Source of the DNA: Rhododendron vialii
Lineage: Eukaryota; Streptophyta; Magnoliopsida; Ericales; Ericaceae
Length of the DNA: 64,000 nt
Reading direction: 5' to 3'
Assembly (NCBI RefSeq): GCF_030253575.1
Contig: NC_080558.1
Span: 40,817,111-40,881,110, forward strand
Shown: positions 48,701 through 60,000 of the stretch, piece by piece
How the letters are laid out: every line of letters starts with the position of its first letter
How positions within the stretch are numbered: position 1 is the stretch's first letter
Notes under the pieces: generated by a model
Told to the model about the DNA's origin: nothing
The model's input: the letters and a program-made list of their open reading frames with translations, nothing else
The model's database searches: none
Position numbers and translations under genes: made by a program

Positions 48701-48940
48701 ACGTGATAATTGCAGTGATACTTTCAGAGCGCGCGAAATGTGAATTGGAGAGTGCGTTGGTGGGTCATCTGCAGTGATAGATAGCAGCAACTCATCCTAT
48801 TTTCTGCTTCAGTTAATCTATAGTACTCCATTATCATTTCCTTGTACACTACGTATTTCACAACATATCTCCACAAATAGAAATACTAAAAAATGGAATC
48901 ATATTTTCTAAATTGACCAAAACAAACAATTGAGAATCTT
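45760..48940. other. Kinase 3' flank and gene-free stretch
   Basis: The kinase 3' UTR should lie in the first few hundred bases; a 134-codon frame at 45824-46228 has no domain. At about 46355-46405, CCACTGCAGTGCACCCCCTG folds with CACTACAGGGGGTT. CT tracts at 46900-46925 and 48500-48520 have no gene attached. A TA run is at 48167-48189. Confidence 0.45.
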
Positions 48941-48949
48941 ATAAAGGTT

Positions 48950-49175
48950 CATCAACCTAGTCCCAAATCACTATGACAGAATGCAAATGAGTCTATGATG
49001 GAGATAATCTTATGCAGAATAAACGATTGATAATCTTATGAGGATCATTCACCTGGCCCCAAATCACTGTGACAGAATGCAAATGAATCCCCAAATCAAT
49101 ATGACAGAATGCAAATGCAAATTAGTCGATTTATTCACCAAGTACCAAAATCACTATGACAAGATGCAAATGAGT
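48950..49175. repeat. Degenerate tandem repeat (CAAATCACTATGACAGAATG)
   Basis: Four copies of about 30 bp occur at irregular spacing (starts near 48962, 49060, 49090, 49148), with longer flanks around GAATCTTAT repeated for the first two. Confidence 0.75.
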
Positions 49176-49433
49176 GAATAAACTTCTTGTTCAACTAAGG
49201 CAAAAGATGAAAAAAAGGGAAATGATTTTGCCACTCCCTTTTTTGTTAACGTCACTCCCTTGCAAGTGTATTTTTGCATTCCCCTGCAAGTGTATTTTTG
49301 GTGCAAAAATATATTTGCAAAGGAGTGACATTAACAAAAAAAGAATTGACAAAATTAACAGCCAAATTTAAACCATAAAAGCATTTTGGATATCATTAAT
49401 GACCACAATCGTTATGCAGAATATTCAAAAGTA

Positions 49434-50363
49434 GGGTAGAGATAATGCCACGACCATAATTTCTAGTGACACGACAAATTGCCTAAACTGACCATTGTAG
49501 CCTTTGTAAGAGGCTAGACGCACGTGCTTCTCATTCTCTCTCTACTGTCCCACAACAGAGCAACCCATGTTTCCTCCCTCCTCTCTCGGTCTCTCCTCCA
49601 CCACTAGACAAGAGTCACAGGACTCATCAATTCTCCTGCTCTTAACTCGTAATGATGGGAGTAGATCAGAAAAAAAAAATTCAAGCAAATGGCCCATCTT
49701 TCACAACCTTCAATCTATATCAGATTGTAAATAACGGAGCTGCGGAGACATTTTTTGTACTTAAAGAAGACAGAGAGATCAAGAATTTGCAGCACAACCC
49801 ATTCCCCTGAACCTCTTTTCTTTTTCGCTCCATGGTCCGATTGATTTACAAATCTTCCCTTTGTCACATGTCAAATATCAAGGGATGTATGTTAGCAATA
49901 GAAATAGAGTGATGGTTACAGAGGTTTTGCTCAATTAAAGACGAGCGAGTAAAAAATCACTGTCATCATAAGCAAAAGAAATCGTTGGCAACCTGGTTAG
50001 CATGCAATTGAATAGATGAGGGTTTTTTTTCGGGGATGGTTGGAGAGCAAATCTAGACCGGCTAATCTCAAATCATAACTCTCTCCACAGAGATCTACGA
50101 CTCCTCAGCAACCACTCCTCAACACAGAGAGAACACGAGTGAGAGGTGAAAGTGGAGCAAATGAGATTCAAGGGAAATGAATAAGAATATGTATAATGGA
50201 GGGAGGAGCGCTGTGTAAATTTTGTTGAAAAGGAAAGAAAGGAAAGCAAGTGGTACTAGATCAAAACTCGGAGAGAAGCATTCAAGGATAAAAAGGACAG
50301 AATTGTCAGACTACAAGAATTGTCGTGGCTCTAACATAAACTATCGTGGCATTAGCACCACCC
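49434..50363. mobile_element. Mutator-like element (930 bp), perfect 9-bp TSD
   Basis: TCAAAAGTA is at 49425-49433 and 50364-50372. The ends are GGGTAGAGATAATGCCACGA and inverted GGGTGGTGCTAATGCCACGA. The interior is not repetitive within this window and has CT-rich leader-like sequence, but no protein domain that I can recognise. Confidence 0.85.
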
Positions 50364-51169
50364 TCAAAAGTATTTCCAAAATACAAAGACAGCAGCATAA
50401 ACTTTTGGCAAGATATGAAGCAAGAAAATATCACACACATCTCCGAGCAGCTGTGGATTAGCTTGTGCAATTTGACAAGATGGAATCAAAAGACTCCAAA
50501 CTACACAACCGACATAACAATGAGAACCTAAACAAGACCGCAAATATGAGTCTCCTCCACTCTCAAGTGGTTTGGCTACCAAGTCAATATTCACAAATTA
50601 TCGAATAGCTTGTGCAATTTGTGTGAATCATATCCCACAGACAAAGTTTACAAACGGAAAGATGCAAAATAACAAATTGTAAATACAGAAAAATCCTGAA
50701 AACACATCTAAATGGACACATCTTCATCAACATTAAAAAAAAATTTGACAACAAACTCAAAGCACCCCAACTCATGCGCCACCATGAGTCATTGCCGCCT
50801 ACCATACTCACAACCCACTGACTGGCATTGACTCTCCAGTGATCCCTACCTATATTACCAAATAAATGCTAATACTTTAGGAAATGTGGCAAACCATATC
50901 TCCATTCCTCGACAAAATGATCCACGTTCTAAGTAACCATAAACCTGACATAACTACAAAACCGAAGGATTAGGAAATTGAGGCAATTGAGAGTAGTATT
51001 TCCAATTTGAACCACAGATTTCACCTGCTAGAAGTCCAAAGTAGAGGGGTTCTCAGCCTCCTACCGAAAATAAGATGGTAGTAGGGTAATTCGTTAAGTA
51101 TATAAGAAAACAAGACAGAAACCTTATGGAAAACAAGACTGGGTTCATTTTGAATTCCCGCAACCTTAG

Positions 51170-51615
51170 CAGTGAAATGCATAACAAATGTCATCCAATT
51201 ACATTGGAGCACAACTCCATGTTACCGATCAGGGAGTGGAGCAGGCTCAAGCAGAAAGGATATGTTCTAATTATACGCATAGATAAAATCCTGAAAATCA
51301 TTTCCCTTAAAGAAGACTCCAAGAAGAACTTAATGCGATATCGGTCAGGCAGTCATACTAAAACACACACAATGACACAACAACCGGAGGGGCAGGGGGG
51401 CGGGGGGGGGGGGGGGGGGGAGGGAGAGAGAGAGAGTAATGCATAACAATGAAATGTCATCCAGTTACATTGGAGCACAACTCCATGCTATAGAATAGGG
51501 AGGGAAGTAGGCTCAAGCAGAAAGGATACGTTTTCGATATACGCATAGATAAAATCCTGGAAATCATTTCCCATATAGGATATTCCCAAGAAGAACTTTA
51601 TGCGATGCAAGGTAG
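51170..51615. repeat. Direct duplication of about 180 bp
   Basis: About 51175-51360 and 51437-51615 share TTACATTGGAGCACAACTCC, GGCTCAAGCAGAAAGGATA and ACGCATAGATAAAATCCTG. A poly(G)/GA tract (about 51397-51435) lies between the copies. Confidence 0.85.
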
Positions 51616-51837
51616 TCACAGCAAATGCACTCTCTCTCTCACACACACAGGTGTAGACCATTGGTGGAGGTAATTATGGTAAGAGAGGAGGGAGATGGTG
51701 GAGGATTAGCGTGAATTGACCATAATGCTGAAAATGTCAAAGGAGATGAGACCCATTTCATACAAAGTAAAGACTAGGATGGAAATGTGACAGCGGGAGA
51801 CCTAAAGGGACAGAAAAGGAAAACTTAGTTCAAACAT

Positions 51838-51945
51838 GATTCATCTCAAACTACCATTAAACCCTCATCTCAAACTACCATTAAACCCTGCGCTAACGCA
51901 ACGATCATCTCAAACTACCATTAAACCCTGCGCTAACGCGACGAA
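51838..51945. repeat. Short tandem repeat TCATCTCAAACTACCATTAAACCC
   Basis: There are three copies; the second and third also carry TGCGCTAACGC(A/G)ACGA, giving a 42-bp unit. Confidence 0.85.
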
Positions 51946-52377
51946 GGCAAAAAAAATCTAGCACCATACAAAAAGTGATGTACAACTACAAGTCAGAACA
52001 ACAGCTATTAAGAGGTCAAACCACAAAGAGAGAAATCAAAATGCAAACAAAATAAGGAACAGAATGATTCAAAGCACACAAGCCACGCTCCTAATTCCAA
52101 AAACTACATACATTAAAGCTAGGAATATACTGTAACAGAAAAAAATCCACACAAACCACAACAATAATTTAATTAAAACCCATCTGCAAAATTAAGATAG
52201 CTACGAAACCGTCAACATCTGTGATCAAGGACCCTCATGAGTTCCTCACAAAATAACATCAAGAAAAGAACTACATCAAGAAGTCCGTACTGTCTTTTGC
52301 AACAATATTAAACCACTCTAAATCCCATCAAAACAAAGCTTAAATGAGATAAAAATGGCAAGATTTTCACTACCATC

Positions 52378-52714
<337 letters not shown>

Positions 52715-52756
52715 TTTCGCCTTCTGGGATCGGCTGCGGGGAGAGAGAGAAGTGAG

Positions 52757-52936
52757 AAAACCCTAGTGGAAGAAGCCCTAGTTCGTGAAAGGCAGCGTAT
52801 TTATAGTTTAAACGATTTAGCAGTCTAGGTCAACCTTGGTACAGAATTGGGCCGCAGCCCACGTATCTCAGTGAGGAAGAAACCGCTTGCAACACAGTGT
52901 AAAGGGCCCAATCCATTCCCAAAGGTACTAGGCCCA
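52757..52936 (-). promoter_or_regulatory. Site II (TGGGCY) and telo-box-like elements of RPL39
   Basis: TGGGCC/TGGGCT cores occur on either strand at 52848-52853, 52856-52861, 52905-52910 and 52931-52936. A telo-box-like AAACCCTAG lies at about 52758-52766. Site II elements bind TCP factors and, together with telo boxes, drive growth-linked expression of plant ribosomal protein genes (known). The cluster sits 130-220 bp upstream of the eL39 start codon. Confidence 0.65.
52798..52805 (-). promoter_or_regulatory. TATA box of RPL39
   Basis: The - strand reads TATAAATA, about 85 bp upstream of the start codon. It leaves a leader of about 50 nt containing GGGTTTTC and CTAGGG blocks. Confidence 0.7.
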
Positions 52937-52939
52937 ATA

Positions 52940-54588
52940 GGATCTGAGATAAACTGCAGAGCAGACAGTGCCAACAGTGCAGTTCAATCACAACCGTTCA
53001 CATCAACGATCGATGATCCGCGTTCGAGAAAGTATTATCTTACCTATAGGATAGTTTCAGCATATCGGATTCATTTAAAACACTTTTGGTCGGCTGCGAT
53101 CACGCGAATTGCCCTATGCGGTCCAAAAGTGGAATGCAGACAAGTCATTTCGTATCCAATATATCTAATGATGTTCCGGGCCATGGATGAGTTTTAGGAA
53201 CTTTCAGTTATTGTAATAGAATTTGTTAAAAGAATAAGGCCCCGTTCCGCTAAGGTACTTATTTTTAAGGTCATTCTCTCACAATACATCACATTTAATT
53301 TAAAAAATAAGTGTTTATCCCTTAGTGGAACGGGGCCTAAGTTTATTGACTTTATTCCATGTAACTTCCTCTCTTTTTTAAATTGTTTGTAAATAGATTA
53401 AGTTAGTTTTTAGTGAAACATGAAATCGAACCGTACGTAGCTCAATGGTTTGAGTTAGCCAAACTCTACAAGTTTCACAGATTAACTTGGAACTTTTGAT
53501 TCACAAAAATATTGGTTTAGTATAGTTGTAAAATTTCATTTGTAGTTGTGCCTAGTCAATGGAAAGGGTGTGGGCTAAATTTGCTGTAAATCCCCAAAGA
53601 AATATGTATGGGCCTATGGCTCTATGGAGTTCACTGATAAATTTTGCCTTACTCGTTTTGGGATCTCAAAACTCCTAAGTATGGTCTTCAATAAATTTTC
53701 TCTATCTGTCTCTATCCACTCATTACTCTGAAAACCTCCCTCAAAACTCAAACCGAACCGAATATTAATGTAACTCATGCATCTAATGTAGTATAACAAG
53801 TACAAATTACTATGTAGATGGTGAATCTCAGTATCTCACCATGCAAATTCAACTATTTATTGTATTTTGACAAACAAATTCAACTAATTGATTCACATCA
53901 TTCCACTAATTGAAGTCAGAGAAAACTCTGGTGCAAATCTGCAGCGATATTGACGTGCAAATCGCTACTTGAATATATAGTGTACAAAGATAATAAATTA
54001 ATTGCACTGCAGCACTTGGTTAATTTGTACCACATGAACACCATAGTACCACAGTTACATTGAAGATTTTCTCAATTACCCCGAAAAAGCACACGACAGA
54101 CCAACTGATTTTGACAAGAAAGAAGAAATTAGTACATGGATACACCAAAAGTTGTTCCCTGTCCATACAAACATTTGGGTAGTTTAACGGTAGATAATAA
54201 TTTCGAGTCTTGAATTTGTCGAGATGAAAATGGAAAAATGAATTTACACGCATCCTTGGTTTTTGTCTTTTTGATAACTCACATGTTTGGGTCAGCGTAC
54301 GCCTCGACTCATGTGTTTGAATTTGAAATCTTAGAAGGGAGCAAACTACTAAGTCTCAACCTTAACGACTAGGCCATACGCGAATCGAAGAGAGCCGTAG
54401 GTCCTAGTTAATTGGGATTGGCTACATGAATTCTCCATTTTTTTGTCATTGAGTTCTGTTCAAGATATTATATTTCGTTATATTCAAAATACCAAGATCA
54501 TTTGGAATTACTGCCTCTAACTATCACCTACAATTGCAATGCTCATTCCACCTCAATCTATTTTCTCTCATCATCTTATTTTTGTCGG
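52940..54588. other. Gene-free flank with a small MITE and a SINE-like piece
   Basis: No gene is seen. A 100-bp Tourist MITE is listed separately. At about 54266-54310, TTTTTGATAACTCACATG and GGGTCAGCGTACGCCTCGAC match the SINE-like repeat at 41911. Confidence 0.5.
53238..53337. mobile_element. 100-bp Tourist-type MITE, TAA TSD
   Basis: GGCCCCGTTCCGCTAAGG and inverted GGCCCCGTTCCACTAAGG are flanked by TAA on both sides. The length is 100 bp, the shortest intact member here. Confidence 0.9.
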
Positions 54589-54797
54589 TGCTACCCACAC
54601 AACGGTTGTGTAAAACACAACACACAACCAATCTCTAGCCATCCATGGTTGTAATGAATGGTCAGGATTCGCTCAAACTCTTCCTCATAAAAGTTAAACT
54701 TATCCATGGAAGAGTTTTTTTAAAATCTAAACCGTCCGAATACATCTGGACGGTCAGAATTACACACACAACCAACACAACGGTTGTGCAAGTAGCA
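54589..54797. mobile_element. MITE with CACAACGGTTGTG ends
   Basis: GTGCTACCCACACAACGGTT at the left and inverted TGCTACTTGCACAACCGTT at the right. The inner arms AAACTCTTCC and GGAAGAGTTT pair. The target duplication is unclear. Confidence 0.7.
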
Positions 54798-55202
54798 TTT
54801 TTGCTACCCTAATTACCATTCCACGAATGTTTTCCTTTTGTATTCTATCCCGCGAAATCTTCCCACGTATACATATATGACATTCTCTTTTACTTTCCAT
54901 ATAGACACAATCTATAGTACATAAATATAAGGGTGTAGGGCTCATTCATACTTTACAAAAGATAAGTTGTTGCAATGGTTGAGATTATTTTGATCCAATG
55001 GTTTAGGCTCATTCTCCACCTTTCAATAAAGTGCTCACACTCTTTGCACATATTACACAATTGTCGTATGAGTTTATTTACTCCTAACAATTGTACATTA
55101 ATGTCTCAGTGATTTTTCAAAAAAAAAATAAAAAGAGAGAAGAATACCAAAACTTTTCAGATTCTCTCTCTCCCTCTATGTGCTAATTTGAAGCCTACTT
55201 TT

Positions 55203-56172
55203 TATGAGCCTACTTTTTGGTTTTTCATTTTTAATTTTTTAGCTATTTGACTTTTTGGATTATGATCAGAATTACTTTGCAAATGGAGTAGTGTTTGGGA
55301 GATATATGATGAAAATGAATTATGAGTTTCCGTCCCAGTTTGTTTGTCCAATTTGGACATATGTGCCTTTTAAAAAATTGTCTATATTTCACAATCTATA
55401 ATGTTTTACATAATTTCGAAAATATCATATTTTAGATCTAATTGAGATCTATCAAACAAGATCCATATTGCATATAAAAAATATTATAAATTAAAACATA
55501 TAGACAATTTTGTAAGAGGTCCCAAATAGTAAAAAGGGACAAACAAATCGGGACGGAGGGAGTAGTTTTTTACCATGTTGCCCTTGGTTCTTATTATTGT
55601 ATTAAAAGATGTATGAATAATTTTTTTTCATTTATTTAAATAGGGTAAAAATATATTTTTTGGGAAATAATTTTTTTGAGTACTGCGCAACAAATATCTC
55701 ATAACTTTGAGTCTAGAATTTCTTTATTTTCTAATTCAAAATAATTAGCAAAGTGAGTAGGGTTTCTGTAAGAGTAAAGTGAGGGTAAACTGGTAATCAG
55801 TTAAAATTAGTGAAGGTATTTTGGTAATTTTTCCTAAAATGGGAAAACCGAAAATACAAAAAACTCCTTTCCCCCTACTTCTCACTTTTGCCCTCTTTAA
55901 GAAAAATCAGTGAATTTATTTTGGCCAAACCCATTTTCAAAAGTTGGTGCCAAACAAGGAAAATGTTAAAAGCCCATAATGAGAACCAAAAACAGAAACC
56001 ACATTTTCAAAATGGGCTGCCAAACATCCAAAATGTAAAAAACAAAAAGTGAGAAGTTGAAAATGTGACAACCAAACACGCTCTTCAGTTTCAAAATACA
56101 TTCTGACCATAATCCAAAAAATCAAAAAGCAAAAAAGCTAAAAATGAAAAACCAAAAAGTAGGCTCCCAAAC
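55203..56172. mobile_element. Large inverted-repeat element with a nested Stowaway MITE
   Basis: About 100 bp at the left (GCCTACTTTTTGGTTTTTCA ... GATTATGATCAGAATTACTT) is inverted at the right (about 56085-56172). A Stowaway MITE with CTCCCTCCGTCCC-type ends and TA flanks lies at about 55323-55562. Confidence 0.7.
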
Positions 56173-56271
56173 ACCACCTATATATGAGCGTTCCGGGGAC
56201 ACAAACAAAAACACCAAAAAAGACACTCCATCTCAACCATTGAAACCAATGGTTGAGATTAGAAGTTTACA

Positions 56272-56528
56272 AAAAATTACTTCTAGTCGCGAAGAATTAC
56301 TCTTGGCTACGAAGAATTACTCTTGACCTCAAAAAATTACTTATAGCCACAAAGAATTACTCATGGCCGCCAAGAATTGCTCATGGCCGCTAAAAATTAC
56401 TCTTGGCCGCGCAAGAATTGCGGCCAAGATTAATTCTTCGCGGCCATTAGTAATTTTTTGTGGTCAAGGATAATTCTTCTCGGCCAATAGTAATTCTTCG
56501 TGGCCAAAAGTAATTCTTCGCGACCTCA
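56272..56528. repeat. 20-bp tandem array arranged as a palindrome (7 forward, 5 inverted units)
   Basis: Seven 20-bp units of the type AAGAATTACTCTTGGCCGCG run from 56272 to 56411 in perfect register. After a 9-bp centre (56412-56420), five inverted 20-bp units of the type CGGCCAATAGTAATTCTTCG run to 56520, then a partial unit to 56528. Units differ at a few positions (for example TGGCCGC, TGACCTC, TAGCCAC). I know no element with this design. Confidence 0.92.
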
Positions 56529-57071
56529 TCCTTTGATAAATTTCTAAAGGATGATTAGTAATCATATCCTTCCATTCGAATTGGATTCTCTTTGACATTA
56601 TCTTTTTACATCAACATTGGTTTATTGGCTCGCTCAATTGGATACCAATATCAAAACCCTCCAAATCTCATTTGAATATTCCTCCAAATCTCATTTGAAT
56701 ATTCAATAAGAAACTACATTATGGAAATTGTGAAGATTCATTGAAAATTTTCACTCCATGATTTTTGGGATGATTTGAATTTGAAGAAGAAATAAAATCG
56801 CGAGTCCAAAAAAAGAAGGTATTCGGCAAAAGTCTTATATCATCAACTAATTCTGGTAAACAAAGCACATAATACTCTTGGCCTAGCACTCTGAAGCCAT
56901 CCTATCCTGCCTTAGAAACTGAAGCCAAAAAAAGATGGTTTTGTATTACAACATCAGTGTCCAACAAAACTGCGGTACGAGTTGCGATCAACATCAAACA
57001 AATTGACACAAATCAGCCCTAAACATCGAGCATCGGGGGTCAGCTTTAGGCGTCCGAAGAAACAGACTCTC
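56529..57071. other. Downstream flank of the prenyltransferase gene
   Basis: No second gene is seen. The prenyltransferase 3' UTR should lie here on the - strand. AAATCTCATTTGAATATTC is tandemly repeated near 56667-56705. Confidence 0.45.
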
Positions 57072-60000
57072 TCAACGGATGAAAGGAATAAGAAGGTATT
57101 CGGCGTAGAATAGCTGCAAAACAGTAAGCAAAATGATTAAGAACGAAATCAAACTCGAGTACCAAATTAGCATCCTGCTCACTGGAAACTCCTTAGCGAT
57201 TGGCTCGTGACACTTGAAGCTAATGGAAAAATAAATATTTCTGCGGCAGCAAAAAATTTGAGAGCATAAAAAATTTTCAAGTCATTTTACACGGAAGTCA
57301 TTAGTGATCATTAGCCTATCTATAGGCGGTTGTCTGCCAATCCAGCAAAAATGATCTCTGTTGAGGTTATCGGTTTTCCTAGGCCCATGTTTTAATATCC
57401 TGCCATCAAGCCAACTTTGATCTTCCTCTGCATTTCGGGCACATGACAGTAGGTCCAACTGGAATATTAACGGTGAGGAAGAAACAACGTTTCTGATGGC
57501 AAAGTTCATGATTTTTCTTCACCAGTATTCAACTCCCATCTTGAAGAATTGGGATTTTCGCTAATCACAACGTATCTAAGATGCTGGAATTAGAGAGGAT
57601 TGAAGTAGGATTTCCATTCAACCCCTGCTTCCTGTGGACTCCATAGGGTCTTGGGGCAAGTGTCTAGTGACAGACAGTTTAATATTTTTTTTTGGGAAAT
57701 CTCAGGATGTCGGGGTTAGCTTAAGCCTTAAGCGCACCTTGACTATTCCCCGAGGGACCAATCCCAAGTCGGAGCAAAGCCCAAGGGCTTATGTATATGC
57801 AAATACTATCGAAAGCAAATGCAGCCTAAAAAGTGGCTTCGTTCAACTATATTTCATCACTAAAATCTCTTTGCTTAACCATTAAAGATGTTGTTCACTT
57901 GCCTTCCATATGAACATGTAAAGTGAAGTTATCGATTCTTTGCTGTCAAGATCAACAGATCGAGCTCGGAGCCAAAGAGATGAAGCTAGTGCACAGTGGC
58001 CTAGTACCTGAAACAATTGCGTCAACACAAGTTACAACCCTTCAAAAGAGCTACAACTTGTGTTATTCAAAACAGGATGATATCGATCTGCACAAACAAT
58101 TACGAAAGACACACAGGGAACAAAATCTAATGGCCTACGGCCTCAAGTTTTTTAAGGAGGTCCTTAAAAGGCCGTATAAGCATGCAGTAAAATGCAGCAC
58201 ATTGGACAACTTGCATGGTTATGGTGGAATTATATGACGTACAGTGATAAGCTTGGTGGCTAAGAAGGAAGAAGAAGCTCCAATCGCCATTGCAGATCCA
58301 TATCCTATCAATAGCAAGCTAATGCAAAGCCAAAATACCTAGAAAAACCACAAATAACTTGTGAGGAAATGCTATATTTGGTTGCCAAAACCTTTGGTGA
58401 GAGAAATAGTTTCACCGAACAATCCTGAAGTTCAGAATCATTTCTGATAAGTCCCAAGATTTTCCATTTGCGCTCATTTGTAGGAAACCATTAAAGCGAC
58501 GAAGGTAAAGGAAATAGAAAGGATTTGTTTTGCTAACTTTTTCTTGCCCTAGTCTGACACTGAATGATTGAATTCCATAGTCTCTATCGCCATCCACGTC
58601 TGGTATGTCCTGTTACCAGACCATTCAAACGCAAAAGAGAAATTATTTCTATATAAAGAAAATCATTTTGACAATCTCTTCTGAAAACAAAAGTAGTACA
58701 TTTTGTTTTCCCAGAAAGAGTAGAGTGTCGAATACCCACAGTCAAAAAGTGAAAGCTTTTACCATATGACATGTCTGAATGCTATAAACTAGGACGTACC
58801 TTGAATAGTGCAATAATAGTCGAGAACAAGCACATGAAAGCAACTGCAAACGCGAATGATTTTGTAAGCATTATCGGTCTACCGAGCACATATTTCTGCA
58901 TATTTTATCACCTCTATTAGTTAATCCAGTGTTTCTTGAAAAGAAGTTTCCTTACTACAAAAGGGTGATTAGCAAGTAACCTGGATGTGAATGAAAAAGG
59001 CCAGTTGAACGACGACTGCCCTCACAATCAAGATGCATGTTGCAGCGAGAAATGCGTTTCTTTTCCATCTGAGAAAGGGGAGCTACAAAAAATTTGACCA
59101 GACATTGATACTCTTATCATATAGAGGAACGCAATTTCTCGAGGTTATGTAGTTGATAGGTCCTGGTAAATAACCTGAATGTATCTGACCATGCACAAAA
59201 ATTAGACAACCAAATGGAAGACCTATGTCAAGACTATAGTTCTTTGATTATGCGAGAACATGCATGTCCCATTTCATCGTGCATTTTTCTAGCATTCTAG
59301 GAGATGAAGCGTATGTGGATTGTGGGAAGCGCTCTTTTTTGTAATTTTCTGAAAAAGTGCACAACCATTTTAGGAATACTAAAGATATCACCAAAGCGCC
59401 GAAATTGTTTTATTGTTCAGTCCAAGGTGGATCAAACTTTCAAATATGCATTAGCCACTGAAAGATGTAGTTGAAAACTTGAATAGTAATGGCAGATGGA
59501 GTTGAAATTGTCACAAACCAAATCCCAGGATCAAATCTATCTGTCGATGCATTACTTCACCTAAGATCATATAGCACAGAGCCGAAAAAGGTAGCAAACT
59601 ATTAGTTGAACGAAAAGGGAGGAAATGTCTGAAACTCATGTGGCAACCAAGTGTCAATTTTGTTTGAAAAAGGCGTGACAACAATCATCGTGCAGGGATC
59701 AAGATGCTAGAAAAAATCCAACTTGTTGAATCTTACAGACTAATTACTCTTTCTAAGAAGCAAAGAATGTAGTTTTCAACATACGAGCGAAGAAAGAGTG
59801 GTATAATAAAGCTAAGGTATAGCTCTTTTATATGGTAGCTCTTTTGCACCTCAGAGTAGTTAAAGGAAAGAAAAGATGTGAAATTTACCTCAATAGAATA
59901 TGCACTTCCCAGTAGAAAACTTACAATAAGGGCACAGAGTAATGGCGGCGACTGAAACATGATTCCCAAAGTGAAACTCTGAAAAGACAATCCAACAATC

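Noticed and set aside
56272..56528. CRISPR-like array
   Set aside because: The units are contiguous without unique spacers and invert at the centre, and the genome is a plant.
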